NCBI RefSeq assembly: GCF_003316765.1 | Contig: NZ_NIJF01000013.1 | Coordinates: forward strand, 50,782-114,781 | Direction: 5' to 3' | Origin: Bacillus sp. P14.5 | GTDB lineage: Bacteria; Bacillota; Bacilli; Bacillales; Bacillaceae_B | Length of the DNA: 64,000 nucleotides | Shown here: one piece after another, positions 17,551 through 26,209 of the stretch | Layout: every line of letters begins with the position of its first letter | How positions within the stretch are numbered: the first letter of the stretch is position 1 | Program-made: the position numbers and the translations under genes | Notes under the pieces: generated by a model | Databases searched by the model: none | Seen by the model: only the letters and a program-made list of their open reading frames with translations | Told to the model about the DNA's origin: nothing

Positions 17551-17940
17551 TCAATCATAAATACCAGGACAAAATGCCTCCAGCATGTTCCCATCAGGGT
17601 CATAAAACTTGAAGTGTCCTCTATGTGAAGGATTTTCTTCCACCTCTACATTATCCTCCTTCAATTCATTATAGAGATTCTCGCAGTGTTCCTTTGAGAT
17701 TCCAAGTACAGGATGAGTCGTATTCTTTCCAGCTTGGGCACCCTGGCTTTCAATCAGGCATAAAACGGGAGTGCCGCTCTTCCCCTCATCGTAGGACGGC
17801 GAGCCGCAAAATGCCAATATGACAGTTGTGCCGTAATCCGCCGCAATGGTGAATCCCAGAAAATCCTGATACCATTTTGCTGCCTGATTGATATCTTTCA
17901 CATATAAGTTTGTTTGCAGAAGCCCCGTAAAGTAAGCCAT
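17551..17940 (-). CDS. VOC-superfamily (glyoxalase/bleomycin resistance-like) protein
   Basis: A 129-residue single VOC domain protein made of two beta-alpha-beta-beta-beta units: LLQTNLYVKDINQAAKWYQDFLGF at the start and HFKFYDPDGNMLEAFCPG at the end. The final Glu in NMLEAFC is the usual metal ligand of this superfamily. It may be a small metalloenzyme or a binding protein; the substrate is unknown. The start is the ATG behind AAAGGGG. It is not part of the syntenic backbone. Confidence 0.85.
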   Translation of the reverse strand: MAYFTGLLQTNLYVKDINQAAKWYQDFLGFTIAADYGTTVILAFCGSPSYDEGKSGTPVLCLIESQGAQAGKNTTHPVLGISKEHCENLYNELKEDNVEVEENPSHRGHFKFYDPDGNMLEAFCPGIYD

Positions 17941-18164
17941 GGATCATAATCCCCTTTAATTAATTTTTTTGTCTTAACAATAGGTTCTTTGTATAAGAAA
18001 TTTATATTTAGGTATTTTATAGTGAAAACATTGGCTTATTTCCTTAATATCATCCTACCACTGGGATGAATAGTGATGATAGATTGTGACAGAGAAAATC
18101 CCATAATGAGAATTTTTCTTGTTGTTTTCAAATGTTTTTTTCAATTCCTCCCCTTTTAAGTAGG

Positions 18165-18262
18165 GGGATTGGAGCGGAAAGCGTGCGACCTCCTGCGGAA
18201 CTAGCGGGACGTCTAGTTCCAGCGCCCGCCCCGCGGAGTCGTGCGATTGGAGCGGAAATCCA
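18165..18262. repeat. GC-rich palindromic element, type 1, shortened copy, reversed
   Basis: It begins GATTGGAGCGGAAAGCGTGC and ends GGAGCGGAAATCC, in the opposite orientation to the copies at 36982, 53219 and 58978. It lacks the central CCTCCTCGGCTTCGCC block, so it is about 98 rather than 120 bases. The rest of the gap 17941-18370 is AT-rich and holds no gene. Confidence 0.8.
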
Positions 18263-18308
18263 TTCCTTTTCAACAACCACATTATTTCCAAGAAATACCT
18301 TACAATAA

Positions 18309-18345
18309 AAAACAGGCAGAAGAAGACTTTCTCTCTCTGCCTGTT
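18309..18345 (-). terminator. terminator of yuzB
   Basis: AACAGGCAGA and TCTGCCTGTT form the stem; the T run is on the minus strand. Confidence 0.8.
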
Positions 18346-18370
18346 CGTTGTTGAGTACTAGATTTATGCG

Positions 18371-18607
18371 TTAAAACATCGGGTTTTCTTCTAAGAATTG
18401 ATAGATATTTTCCACAAGCTCATCCGGGCTGTCTCCTGTTACCACATCACCGTTGACTAGCGCGAAGAAGGCTGAAGCGCATTTTCCGCAGTATCCTAAA
18501 CAGCCATATTCGACCACGTCGAGATTAGGATCCCTTTCAAGAGCCTCAAGTGCCTTTTGTGCCCCGCTTGCAAGATTGCTAATGCAAAACTCAATGATTG
18601 GTTTCAC
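18371..18607 (-). CDS. yuzB: DUF1450 family protein YuzB
   Basis: A 78-residue protein with [23 protein letters not shown] and the cysteine-rich [20 protein letters not shown], as in B. subtilis YuzB. The four cysteines in a ferredoxin-like fold suggest metal or disulfide chemistry, but no function is established. GTG at 18616 overlaps the GAGGTG ribosome site; the GTG at 18607 (VKPIIEFC) matches the family start. It lies next to yutJ in conserved order, though in the opposite orientation. Confidence 0.87.
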   Translation of the reverse strand: MKPIIEFCISNLASGAQKALEALERDPNLDVVEYGCLGYCGKCASAFFALVNGDVVTGDSPDELVENIYQFLEENPMF

Positions 18608-18616
18608 TTTCTTCAC

Positions 18617-18981
18617 CTCGCTATTGCTACAAAGATTATGCTACCTTTTTTCCGGTATAACGTCAATGAATAGTCATGGGCCATTGCCGCCTTTTTTTAT
18701 CATTTCAGTATGGGTGGATAGGTTAAAAACAGCTCTTATATGTGAATAATTTGTCATAATTCTGTTGTGAAATATCTATTATTTCGATATACTTTTTAGT
18801 GATTGCGTTTAGTTATATAGAGAATTAGAAGAATAAATGCCTATTATTGAAAGTGCTTACTTAACCTGTCCCTCATTTCGATAGCTTTGCATCTCCCCGC
18901 ATTTTGAAACAGCCGGGCTTTTCTGCATAGTGATAACGATAATGAGTTTCAACATTAAATGCTAAAAGGGGAAATTACTTT
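18617..18981. other. intergenic region between divergent yuzB and yutJ
   Basis: 365 AT-rich bases with the yutJ leader. A Fur-box-like stretch lies at 18931-18946; otherwise nothing is recognised. Confidence 0.5.
18931..18946 (+). promoter_or_regulatory. possible Fur-type operator before yutJ
   Basis: TGATAACGATAATGAG matches 13 of 16 positions of the Fur-box core TGATAATGATAATCAT and lies about 36 bases before the yutJ start. It is a weak similarity only. Confidence 0.3.
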
Positions 18982-20049
18982 ATGAAAAATTTAGTCCTGC
19001 TTGGAGGCGGATATGGGAATATGCGGGTGCTTCTACGCCTGCTGCCTAACCAGCTTCCTGATGATGTCTCCATCACCCTTATCGACCGTGTGCCTTATCA
19101 CTGTTTAAAAACAGAATACTATGCCCTCGCTGCGGGAACCATCTCCGACCAGCATGTCCGTGTGGATTTCCCGGAACACTCCCGGCTGACTGTGAAATAT
19201 GGTGACGTAACGAAAATCGATGCAGCGAATAAACTGGTTCACTTAAATGGAGAAGAAGCAGTCACATATGACGATCTTGTTATAGGATTAGGCTGTGAAG
19301 ACAAATACCATGGTGTACCAGGCGCTGATGAATTCACTTACAGCATTCAATCTATTGAAAAATCCCGTAAAACATATGAGGCACTGTGCAATCTTCCTGC
19401 CGGTTCAGTCGTCGGCATTGTGGGCGCAGGCTTGAGTGGAATTGAATTGGCCAGTGAACTCCGTGAAAGCCGTTCGGACCTGGACATCAAACTTTTCGAC
19501 CGCGGATCAAGAATCCTGGGCAGCTTCCCTGAAAGGTTAAGCTCCTATGTCCATAAATGGTTCGAGGAAAATAACGTGGACATCGTCAATAATTCCAGTA
19601 TCACCAAAGTTGAACCGAATACCCTCTTCAACCATGAAGACAGCATCCACTGTGACGCCATCGTTTGGACTGCAGGCATACAGCCAAACAAAATAGTCCG
19701 CGAAATGGAAGTAGAGAAAGATAAGCAAGGCAGAGTCATACTGACGAAGTATCATAACATCCCTGAAAATGAACATGTCTATGTCGTCGGAGACTGTGCA
19801 AGCCTTTCACAGGCACCAAGCGCTCAGCTCGCTGAAGGACAAGCGGAGCAAATCGTCACGGTCCTCCTCAAACGCTGGAAAGGCGAAGAGCTGCCGGAAG
19901 AACTGCCGCGCATCAAACTGAAGGGAATCCTCGGTTCTCTTGGCAAGAAACACGGTTTCGGACTGGTGAACGAACGCTCCATTACCGGCCGTGTAGCCAG
20001 ACTTCTGAAATCCGGAGTGCTCTGGATGTATAAATACCATAACGGTTGA
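18982..20049 (+). CDS. yutJ: NADH dehydrogenase-like FAD protein YutJ
   Basis: A 355-residue flavoprotein related to type II NADH dehydrogenase but about 50 residues shorter. FAD-binding LLGGGYGNMRVLLRLL, NAD-binding VGIVGAGLSGIELASEL near residue 140 and VVGDCASLSQAPSAQLAEGQAEQ near 265 are clear. The C-terminus (ITGRVARLLKSGVLWMYKYHNG) is a short amphipathic segment, so peripheral membrane association is possible. The physiological electron acceptor is unknown. Start at ATG behind AAAAGGGG; terminator directly after. Confidence 0.9.
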   Translation: MKNLVLLGGGYGNMRVLLRLLPNQLPDDVSITLIDRVPYHCLKTEYYALAAGTISDQHVRVDFPEHSRLTVKYGDVTKIDAANKLVHLNGEEAVTYDDLVIGLGCEDKYHGVPGADEFTYSIQSIEKSRKTYEALCNLPAGSVVGIVGAGLSGIELASELRESRSDLDIKLFDRGSRILGSFPERLSSYVHKWFEENNVDIVNNSSITKVEPNTLFNHEDSIHCDAIVWTAGIQPNKIVREMEVEKDKQGRVILTKYHNIPENEHVYVVGDCASLSQAPSAQLAEGQAEQIVTVLLKRWKGEELPEELPRIKLKGILGSLGKKHGFGLVNERSITGRVARLLKSGVLWMYKYHNG

Positions 20050-20061
20050 TATTGAAATAGG

Positions 20062-20096
20062 AAACCCAACGGCTTGTGCGCCGTTGGGTTTTTGTT
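20062..20096 (+). terminator. terminator of yutJ
   Basis: AAACCCAACGGC, loop TTGT, GCGCCGTTGGGTTTTTG. Confidence 0.9.
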
Positions 20097-20267
20097 TGAA
20101 CTGATATTCAAGTTTCACTAAAAACATTAGTCCATACAGGATTTCTAAGTTTCCCTTAGTAAAATATTCATTAAACTATTTTTCAGCCACTTGGCTTTTG
20201 GAGAACTTTCATAACTAGTTCACCTGTAGAAAAGTGTGTATTTCGATTTGCCGCTAGCAACCGGATG

Positions 20268-20387
20268 TTACTTGCTGTCCGTTTCATCCTCGTCGATATT
20301 CTTACCCCATTCAAACCCGGCCTTACCCATATAATAAAGAACCGCTGCAGAAGATAAAATACCTAATAATGTTAAGGTAAGTCCCAC
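20268..20387 (-). CDS. 39-residue single-pass membrane protein
   Basis: This gene is short and easily missed. AGGAGGGG sits just before GTG at 20387, and 39 codons follow to TAA at 20268. The product starts VGLTLTLLGILSSAAVLYYM (one hydrophobic helix, residues 2-20), followed by a basic/aromatic GKAGFEWGKN and an acidic tail DEDETDSK. The strong ribosome site and the helix-plus-charged-tail layout argue for a real small membrane protein. It lies between yutJ and yuzD in its own transcript. I do not recognise the family. Confidence 0.7.
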   Translation of the reverse strand: MGLTLTLLGILSSAAVLYYMGKAGFEWGKNIDEDETDSK

Positions 20388-20462
20388 TATGCCCCTCCTA
20401 AAAATAGCATTATCCTTATTTTAACATATTAAAGTATTTTGCCTTCCATATCCTGCAAAATA

Positions 20463-20490
20463 AAAACGCACTGAGAGCTTATCAGTGCGT
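20463..20490 (-). terminator. terminator of yuzD
   Basis: AACGCACTGA, loop, TCAGTGCGTTTTTA on the minus strand. Confidence 0.85.
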
Positions 20491-20523
20491 TCTGGTTAAC
20501 ATTATTTTTATTGAGGCTCGATA

Positions 20524-20850
20524 TCACCCAGCTCTATACCCGAATTTCTCCAGCTCGGCGAATATCGTTTTCAGTTTCGGGTTTCCTTCACCGACCACTT
20601 TACCCGATACCAAAACGACTGGATAAAACATATCTTCTTCAATGACTCGGGAGGCAAACTCCTTTAGCTCCTCTTCTTCAGGAGGATTGAATATATCAAC
20701 ATACTTGATTGTAAATGGCTGCTCAGGGAATTTTCGTGTGACCGCAGCATCCAGCCATTCATAGGTTTCCTTTGATGTCGGCAAATTGACACAGCTCGCA
20801 CAGACTTTCTCTGCTCCGTAGACGATGATTTCCGCTTCTTTTCTTTCCAT
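20524..20850 (-). CDS. yuzD: DUF1462/YuzD family thioredoxin-fold protein
   Basis: A 108-residue protein with YGAEKVCASCVNLPTSKETYEWLDAAVTRKFP and then KYVDIFNPPEEEELKEFA, corresponding to B. subtilis YuzD. The CASC near the end of the first beta strand, in a thioredoxin-like fold, suggests thiol or metal chemistry in Fe-S or redox metabolism. It is divergent from yutI (NifU-like), as in B. subtilis. Start at ATG behind AAAGGGG. Function remains unproven. Confidence 0.88.
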   Translation of the reverse strand: MERKEAEIIVYGAEKVCASCVNLPTSKETYEWLDAAVTRKFPEQPFTIKYVDIFNPPEEEELKEFASRVIEEDMFYPVVLVSGKVVGEGNPKLKTIFAELEKFGYRAG

Positions 20851-21112
20851 GACTACACCCCTTTATCTTCCTGCCTCTTATTTTACAGAACTTCCCCTTT
20901 AATCGTAAATCAAAAGTTTATGCTTATTATTGAGCGCATGCGAGATATGGTCAAAGTAATTTCAGCTTTCAATCCTTAAGTGAGGGAAAACGCGATAATC
21001 GCTTACACAAAATATCCCCAAACCAAAATTTAACACATGAATTCGGTTCAACGGATAGATTTTTTCTGCATATATTATTATAATAGAGAGTAAGGAAAGG
21101 AGTCGATTTTAC

Positions 21113-21349
21113 ATGACACAACAAGAATTAGTACCTCAAGTACAAGAGGTGTTAGATAAATTGCGTCCCTTCTTGCTTCGTGATGGCGGGGACTGTGAAT
21201 TGGTCGATGTCGAGGATGGCATTGTAAAGCTTCGTCTTCTTGGTGCTTGCGGAAGCTGCCCGAGCTCAACAATCACATTGAAAGCCGGTATTGAGCGCGC
21301 GCTATTGGAAGAAGTTCCAGGAATCGTTGAAGTAGAACAAGTATTCTAA
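21113..21349 (+). CDS. yutI: NifU C-terminal-like Fe-S scaffold YutI
   Basis: A 78-residue protein consisting only of the Nfu domain, with the conserved C46-G-S-C49 in [11 protein letters not shown] that binds a [4Fe-4S] cluster at a dimer interface, and [17 protein letters not shown] upstream. Nfu proteins carry assembled clusters to target enzymes; partners may include SufCDSUB and YutM encoded in this window. The start ATG at 21113 follows AAAGGAG. A strong terminator follows. Confidence 0.94.
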   Translation: MTQQELVPQVQEVLDKLRPFLLRDGGDCELVDVEDGIVKLRLLGACGSCPSSTITLKAGIERALLEEVPGIVEVEQVF

Positions 21350-21356
21350 TTAACAT

Positions 21357-21390
21357 AAGGATGACCTGCATCTGCAGGTCATCCTTTTAT
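21357..21390 (+). terminator. terminator of yutI
   Basis: AAGGATGACCTGCA and TGCAGGTCATCCTTTT form a nearly loop-free strong stem. Confidence 0.9.
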
Positions 21391-21424
21391 TTGTAGATAA
21401 GAAAGTATTCAATTTCAGGTCGAT

Positions 21425-21497
21425 AATTAGGGAGCGTTTCTGAATCCAGCTACAGCGCCCAACCCCTCGGGGCTGATCAGGGCGCTTCCGCATTTTT
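21425..21497. repeat. type 3 repeat element, partial copy
   Basis: TTAGGGAGCGTTTCTGAATC, CCCCTCGGGGCTGATCAGGG and GCGCTTCCGC match, in reverse, the ends of the element at 15232-15355. The GCGCCC/GGGCGC pairing may also end transcription of the hydroxyacid dehydrogenase gene. Confidence 0.65.
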
Positions 21498-22471
21498 TAT
21501 TTCCATTCTTTATTAACCAGTGTTTTCGGTATATCCCCTTCAAGAACAGCTTTGATATTGCTGACACAGAGCTCCATCATTTCCATTCTCGTTTCCACGG
21601 ACGAGCTTCCGATATGCGGCAGTGCCACGACATTTTTTAACGACAGCAATGGGTGGTTCTCATCAATTGGTTCTTTTTCAAAAACATCCAGCCCTGCAGC
21701 GGCAATGTCTCCGTTCACGAGCGCATCGTATAATGCTTCCTCATTCACGATCGGCCCCCTGGCAGCATTGACGAAGATCGCGGATGATTTCATCCTGTTA
21801 AAGTGCTCTCTCTGCAGAAGACCTTTTGTTTCAGGTGTCAACGGGGCAAGGCAGACAACAAAGTCCGATTGGGACAGCAGATCATCAAGATCCGCATATT
21901 TTGCTCCAAGTGTCTCTTCTGCTTCGGGTTTTCTGGAGCGGTTATGATAAAGGATATTCATGTCAAAGCCTTTTGCTCGTTTCGCAAATGCCTCACCAAT
22001 GCTTCCCATTCCGATGATTCCCACTGTTTTTTGATGGATGTCCATTCCTGCCATCAAAAGAGGTGACCAGCTTTTCCATTTGCCTTCCCTGACATAGCGG
22101 TCGGCCTCATTCAGACGACGCGCGGCCGCCATCATCAGGCCAAAAGTAAGATCTGCCGTTGTATCTGTGAGCACATCCGGTGTATTGCAGACCGCTGCGC
22201 CTTTTTCATTCGCGGCTTTCAAGTCGATGTTATCATACCCGACTGCCAGGTTCGCGACGACCTTCAAATTGGGAGCCTGTTCGAAAAGTTCCTTGTCAAT
22301 GGAGTCGGACAGCATGGATAAAATCCCGGATGCTTTTTTTGCTTTTTCTAGTAATACTTCACGCGGAACAGAACTATTTTCCTCCTCCCACATTTGAACT
22401 TCATAGAGATTCTGAAGAGGCTTAAGAACTTGCTCAGGCAGCTTTCGTGTAACATATATATACGGCTTCAT
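21497..22471 (-). CDS. gyaR: D-2-hydroxyacid dehydrogenase (glyoxylate/hydroxypyruvate reductase type)
   Basis: A 324-residue NAD(P)-dependent D-isomer-specific 2-hydroxyacid dehydrogenase. The nucleotide loop [17 protein letters not shown] and the catalytic residues Arg ([13 protein letters not shown]), Glu ([13 protein letters not shown]) and His ([13 protein letters not shown]) are all present. It probably reduces glyoxylate or hydroxypyruvate; the exact substrate is inferred. Reading is open to 22534, but GGGGTTG and the family start [12 protein letters not shown] place the start at 22471. It occupies the place of yuxL and the threonine genes of B. subtilis and runs in line after yutH. 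Confidence 0.9.
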   Translation of the reverse strand: MKPYIYVTRKLPEQVLKPLQNLYEVQMWEEENSSVPREVLLEKAKKASGILSMLSDSIDKELFEQAPNLKVVANLAVGYDNIDLKAANEKGAAVCNTPDVLTDTTADLTFGLMMAAARRLNEADRYVREGKWKSWSPLLMAGMDIHQKTVGIIGMGSIGEAFAKRAKGFDMNILYHNRSRKPEAEETLGAKYADLDDLLSQSDFVVCLAPLTPETKGLLQREHFNRMKSSAIFVNAARGPIVNEEALYDALVNGDIAAAGLDVFEKEPIDENHPLLSLKNVVALPHIGSSSVETRMEMMELCVSNIKAVLEGDIPKTLVNKEWK

Positions 22472-22540
22472 ACTTTCAACCCCTGTTTCTTTTTTTCTAT
22501 ATTTTAGCAATACCCAGGGGTAAATGGAAAGCAACTTGTT

Positions 22541-23542
22541 TCATCCGAGCCAGGTCACTGAAGGAATCCCGTAGGACTTAACTGGCACTTCGGCAACTTG
22601 ATAAAAACTGCCAAGGAACCTTTCATATTGCCGGGTTGTATTCAGATAACCCTGCAGCTTGTCTCCGAGCTGGAAGTGCTGCCCTTCCGATTCAGAAAGG
22701 TAGTAATTCTCAATTGTTTCAAAGTAGTGGAGCGGAAATAAGAGCCTTGCATATACCAGCCTCCATGAAAATGAAGACAATGGAGCTACTGTTTGATATT
22801 CACGAAAAAACTGGTGGATGTCTGGCTGATGGGTATTCTGTCGTTTAAAATACCGCTCACGGACACTTTCCGCTATGTCCCTTCCGCAATGATCAAATAC
22901 CCAGTCAAAAGGATTGCGTATGCTGATTTCTCTTCCCCATACCCCTTCTAAAAACCGCTCATGGCAGACTGTACCTGAATCAGTGTACACAGGATTATCA
23001 TCCATTTCAGTATCGACCAAATATTGCACGGCATTTTCAGCAAGCCCAAGATAATAGGGACAGCTGTCAATGAACATCCTCTCAAATTCATCTCCGGGAT
23101 GGTTTTCAATGACTAATTGAAAGGCCTTCTCCATCTGTTCTATCCGTTTTTCCCATAGAGATTTCCATTGGCCGATCCTGCTGATGTGGCTGACCTTTTC
23201 TTCAATCGCAAGCCCCCTCTGGTGAAACTTCGCCAGCTTCCTGCCCAGCCTATCACTTGGATCGCCAGTATGGTATTCATTCTTCAGGACGGTAAAATCC
23301 TGTTGATTTTCCTCAACTAAGAATCTGCCTTCGGTTGTCGGTACAAATGAAGAAACATAGCGGTCGCCATATTTTTTCATATGCTCCGATATTTTATAGA
23401 GCTCCAACAGGGTATCCTGTTCCATATTCGTCACATTTACAATAGTATATATAGATCCGTCCGCCATATATCTCTGTTCTCTTCCGTCCGTGAATGACCG
23501 TTCCGGCTGAAGTCCATAATGCTTTGTTAATAGATCCTCCAT
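22541..23542 (-). CDS. yutH: spore coat-associated kinase-fold protein YutH
   Basis: A 333-residue member of the CotS/YutH/YsxE family, a kinase-like (aminoglycoside phosphotransferase) fold found in Bacillus spore coats. Visible family stretches are GRKLAKFHQRG, HERFLEGVWG and IRNPFDWVFDHCGRDIAE; the last probably corresponds to the metal-binding DFD/DWE loop. Enzyme activity is uncertain. The ATG at 23542 behind GGGGGAG fits the family start MEDLLTKHYG. It would be expressed late in sporulation if the B. subtilis pattern holds. A spore-forming host is supported by this gene. Confidence 0.9.
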   Translation of the reverse strand: MEDLLTKHYGLQPERSFTDGREQRYMADGSIYTIVNVTNMEQDTLLELYKISEHMKKYGDRYVSSFVPTTEGRFLVEENQQDFTVLKNEYHTGDPSDRLGRKLAKFHQRGLAIEEKVSHISRIGQWKSLWEKRIEQMEKAFQLVIENHPGDEFERMFIDSCPYYLGLAENAVQYLVDTEMDDNPVYTDSGTVCHERFLEGVWGREISIRNPFDWVFDHCGRDIAESVRERYFKRQNTHQPDIHQFFREYQTVAPLSSFSWRLVYARLLFPLHYFETIENYYLSESEGQHFQLGDKLQGYLNTTRQYERFLGSFYQVAEVPVKSYGIPSVTWLG

Positions 23543-23804
23543 CGATTTCTCCCCCAAATTTCCTTTTATACTATATATATGTAACCAAAAGGATCATTCA
23601 TGATGGGAAAATGTGATTGGACAAATAAGTGATGGGTACTTCTAAAAATCCCTTCCGTATCATATGACTATAAATACACCCTGAATTTCCTGCATTTTTG
23701 CAGATTCATCACTATCCTGAAGAGATAAGGGCAATAATAACGGAATGAGCAGTATTTTGAATGGATAGGGTTCAACGAAAAAATTTCAGAAAAAGGTGAC
23801 GTCG

Positions 23805-24305
23805 ATGAAGGATAAAGAATCTAAAAAGTTATCAGAAGAAACGGCACGCAGATGGATGCATGAGCGCGGTGTCGAAATAGATGATATCGCTGAACTTGTC
23901 CTGTTCCTGCAAAAGAAGTACCATCCGAAATTAGGGATTGAAGAATGCCGTGATAATATTGAACGGGTATTATCCAAAAGGGAAGTACAGAACGCCATAC
24001 TTACCGGCATCCAATTAGACCGGCTCGCCGAAAAAGGAATGCTGGAGGAGCCGCTGCAATCCATCATTGAAGTCGACGAAAGCCTGTACGGCGTCGATGA
24101 AATTCTCGCCTTCTCCATCGTGAATGTATATGGTTCCATCGGCTTCACGAATTACGGCTATATTGATAAGCAAAAACCAGGCATCCTGGAAAAACTAAAT
24201 GATAAGTCATCAGACAAATGCCACACATTCCTTGATGACATCGTGGGGGCTATCGCTGCTGCAGCCTCTTCAAGGCTTGCGCACAGGTATGAGGAAGCTG
24301 AATAA
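23805..24305 (+). CDS. yutG: phosphatidylglycerophosphatase A-related protein YutG
   Basis: A 166-residue soluble PgpA-like protein with RRWMHERGVEIDDIAELVLFLQ, a central VDESLYGVDEILAFSIVNVYGSIGFTNYGYIDK and the C-terminal TFLDDIVGAIAAAASSRLAHR. It fits the short cytosolic Firmicute YutG branch, which lacks the transmembrane helices of enterobacterial PgpA; lipid phosphatase activity is therefore uncertain. AAAGGTG precedes ATG at 23805. A terminator follows, then repeat array C. Confidence 0.88.
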   Translation: MKDKESKKLSEETARRWMHERGVEIDDIAELVLFLQKKYHPKLGIEECRDNIERVLSKREVQNAILTGIQLDRLAEKGMLEEPLQSIIEVDESLYGVDEILAFSIVNVYGSIGFTNYGYIDKQKPGILEKLNDKSSDKCHTFLDDIVGAIAAAASSRLAHRYEEAE

Positions 24306-24320
24306 GTACTTATTTTATTT

Positions 24321-24347
24321 GGGAAGGCTCTCCGCCTTCCTTTTTTG
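24321..24347 (+). terminator. terminator of yutG
   Basis: GGAAGGC, TCTCC, GCCTTCC and TTTTTTG. The same hairpin sequence recurs at 24651-24671 on the far side of array C. Confidence 0.85.
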
Positions 24348-24395
24348 TTTGGCGGGATTTTATCGGATGGTCGAGGTACCCTTGGTTTGCTCTAT

Positions 24396-24607
24396 GAGGG
24401 ACACCTGAACACTAATTTCTTAGCTTTACTGGCCTTCACGCGATCCTCGAGGGACACCTGAACCCCGATTTCTTAGCTTTGCTGGCCTTCACATGCTCTA
24501 CGAAGGACACCTGAACCCCGATTTCTTAGCTTTGCTGGCCTTCACTCGATTCACGAAGGAAACCTGAACCCCGATTTCTGAGCTTAGGTGTCCTTCACGA
24601 GAGACAA
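24396..24607. repeat. tandem array C, 4 units of 53 bp
   Basis: GA(G/A)GGA starts at 24396, 24449, 24502 and 24555, exactly 53 bases apart. Each unit reads roughly GGACACCTGAACCCCGATTT, then TTAGCTTTGCTGG, then CCTTCAC. GAAGGACA pairs imperfectly with TGGCCTTC; in the last unit ACCT/AGGTGTCCTTC pairs better. It lies between the converging yutG and yutF, flanked by two copies of the same terminator hairpin. Confidence 0.9.
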
Positions 24608-24650
24608 TTCTGTGGTGCGGCAAAAAACTGAATTTTTAAACAAAAATAAA

Positions 24651-24671
24651 AGGAAGGCTCTCCGCCTCCCC
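24651..24671 (-). terminator. terminator-like hairpin of yutF, duplicate of the yutG one
   Basis: GGAAGGCTCTCCGCCTCCC differs by one base from the yutG hairpin and lies 14 bases after the yutF stop, followed on the minus strand by TTTTATTTTTG. Confidence 0.75.
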
Positions 24672-24684
24672 TCACATTACTACT

Positions 24685-25449
24685 TTATACTTCCCATTCT
24701 TCTAAAGAATTGATAGTATAGGTCGGTTGTACTTCCTTATCCTGCAGAATCTCTTTTGTGGTTACACCAGTATGAACGAGAAGCGTGTCCAGTCCCGCAT
24801 TGATTCCTGCCAGGATGTCGGTGTCATAATTGTCGCCGACCATCAGCGTCTTTTCTTTTGGCACCCCCAGCACTTCCTGGGCTTGTTCCATGATGATGGA
24901 TTCTGGTTTACCGATGAATATCGGTTGTGTTTGAGTAGATACGGTGATGACTGATGTCAATGATCCATTTCCGGGAAGCAGTCCTCTTTCTGTGGGAATA
25001 GCGATATCCCCATTAGTGGAGATGAATGTCGCGCCGTTCCGCACACCCAGACAGGCCAATGCGAGCTTTTCATAATTGATTGAACGGTCGATTCCGACTA
25101 CGACGAAGTCTGGTTTATCCTCCACAATACGGTGGCCGTTTTCTTCCAGTGCAGACCGGATGCCTTCTTCCCCAATGACATACGCAGTGGCTCCCTGCTT
25201 TTTTTCTGAAATGAATTTTGCAGTGGCCATTGATGTTGTAAATACTTGATGTGGCTCTGCCGGGATATCGAAGTCCCTTAATTTCTCAGCTACCTTCTCA
25301 GGGGTTGCCGATGAGTTATTGGTTACAAAAAGATAAGGCAGCCCTTTTTGAATCAGGCGGTTCACAAAATCTCCCGCTTCTTCAATTTTTTCTTTCCCTC
25401 TATACATCGTTCCGTCGAGATCGATTAAGTATCCTTGATAATTCTTCAT
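24685..25449 (-). CDS. yutF: HAD-superfamily (NagD/IIA) phosphatase YutF
   Basis: A 254-residue class IIA HAD hydrolase. Motif I is LIDLDGTMYRG (nucleophile Asp and acid Asp), motif II FVTNNSS, and motifs III/IV lie in GKPESII and MVGDNYDTDI. The cap domain lies between motifs II and III. It probably dephosphorylates a small cytosolic phosphate ester such as a nucleotide or sugar phosphate; the substrate is not known. Start at ATG behind GGAGG. Length and order (yutE upstream) match B. subtilis. Confidence 0.93.
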   Translation of the reverse strand: MKNYQGYLIDLDGTMYRGKEKIEEAGDFVNRLIQKGLPYLFVTNNSSATPEKVAEKLRDFDIPAEPHQVFTTSMATAKFISEKKQGATAYVIGEEGIRSALEENGHRIVEDKPDFVVVGIDRSINYEKLALACLGVRNGATFISTNGDIAIPTERGLLPGNGSLTSVITVSTQTQPIFIGKPESIIMEQAQEVLGVPKEKTLMVGDNYDTDILAGINAGLDTLLVHTGVTTKEILQDKEVQPTYTINSLEEWEV

Positions 25450-25539
25450 AATTACCTCCAGCTTGCTCCATCTGAAAAAGAGCTCATTTATGTCTTGTTA
25501 TGTTAGTTTCAGCTGATTTTATTTCAGAGTCTTCATACC

Positions 25540-25980
25540 TCAGTTCCTAAAAGCAGAAACAGGCCCCAGTTCATTTATCAAATATTCCCTTACACGTCCC
25601 GGGAATGATTGCAGTGATCCCATATGATTTGAAAATGTCTTCTCCACCGCTTCATGGTCGATTCTCGTATATTCCTGCACGATCATTTTGCGGTAAAGGA
25701 TGACTTCTTTCAGGCCTGTTTCCATTTCTTTTGTGATGACTTTTTCGTCCAGTAGAATATCAATAATGTCCTCATAGCTGCCTGGATCCCTCATAATGAA
25801 TCCATCGATCATCGCATTTCCAGTATCTAAGATAGATTCGATTAACGTGTGAGAAATGCGTTCCAGCGCAAGTTTTTCAAGTGGTGACTTCCATTGTTGT
25901 GACTGAGCTTGGAATAACTCCATTTGTTTTTCCATATATAACAAAATTTCTTCAATTTTTTCACGATCAACAAAATACAT
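25540..25980 (-). CDS. yutE: HepT-like DUF86 protein YutE, without partner antitoxin
   Basis: A 146-residue all-helical protein of the DUF86/HepT family, known mostly as the RNase toxin of MNT/HepT modules. The family active motif R-X4-H-X-Y appears here as RKMIVQEY, with Gln in place of the His. No MNT nucleotidyltransferase gene is adjacent. As I recall, B. subtilis YutE has the same Gln, so this branch probably has lost the toxin activity or has another role. Start at ATG behind GCGAGG. It lies upstream of yutF in the same direction. Confidence 0.88.
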   Translation of the reverse strand: MYFVDREKIEEILLYMEKQMELFQAQSQQWKSPLEKLALERISHTLIESILDTGNAMIDGFIMRDPGSYEDIIDILLDEKVITKEMETGLKEVILYRKMIVQEYTRIDHEAVEKTFSNHMGSLQSFPGRVREYLINELGPVSAFRN

Positions 25981-26209
25981 TCTACAGCACCTCGCCTATA
26001 ATGACAGAACCTTCCGCAATCGCCATTGCTTTACCGTAAACCTCTTGCATAAATTGAATACACGGCCAAAAACACAACTCTTACGAAGACAGCCTCTGTC
26101 TAGTTTTCAACTTATAGTGTAACATATTCCTGCAAAATTCTGCTCCATAATACTACCAGCATGATATAGCGGCACCTCCATATACTAAAAAATATCGGAG
26201 GTGGCAAAT

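Noticed and set aside
25540..25980. YutE as an active toxin of a toxin-antitoxin pair
   Set aside because: The motif His is replaced and there is no MNT partner nearby.
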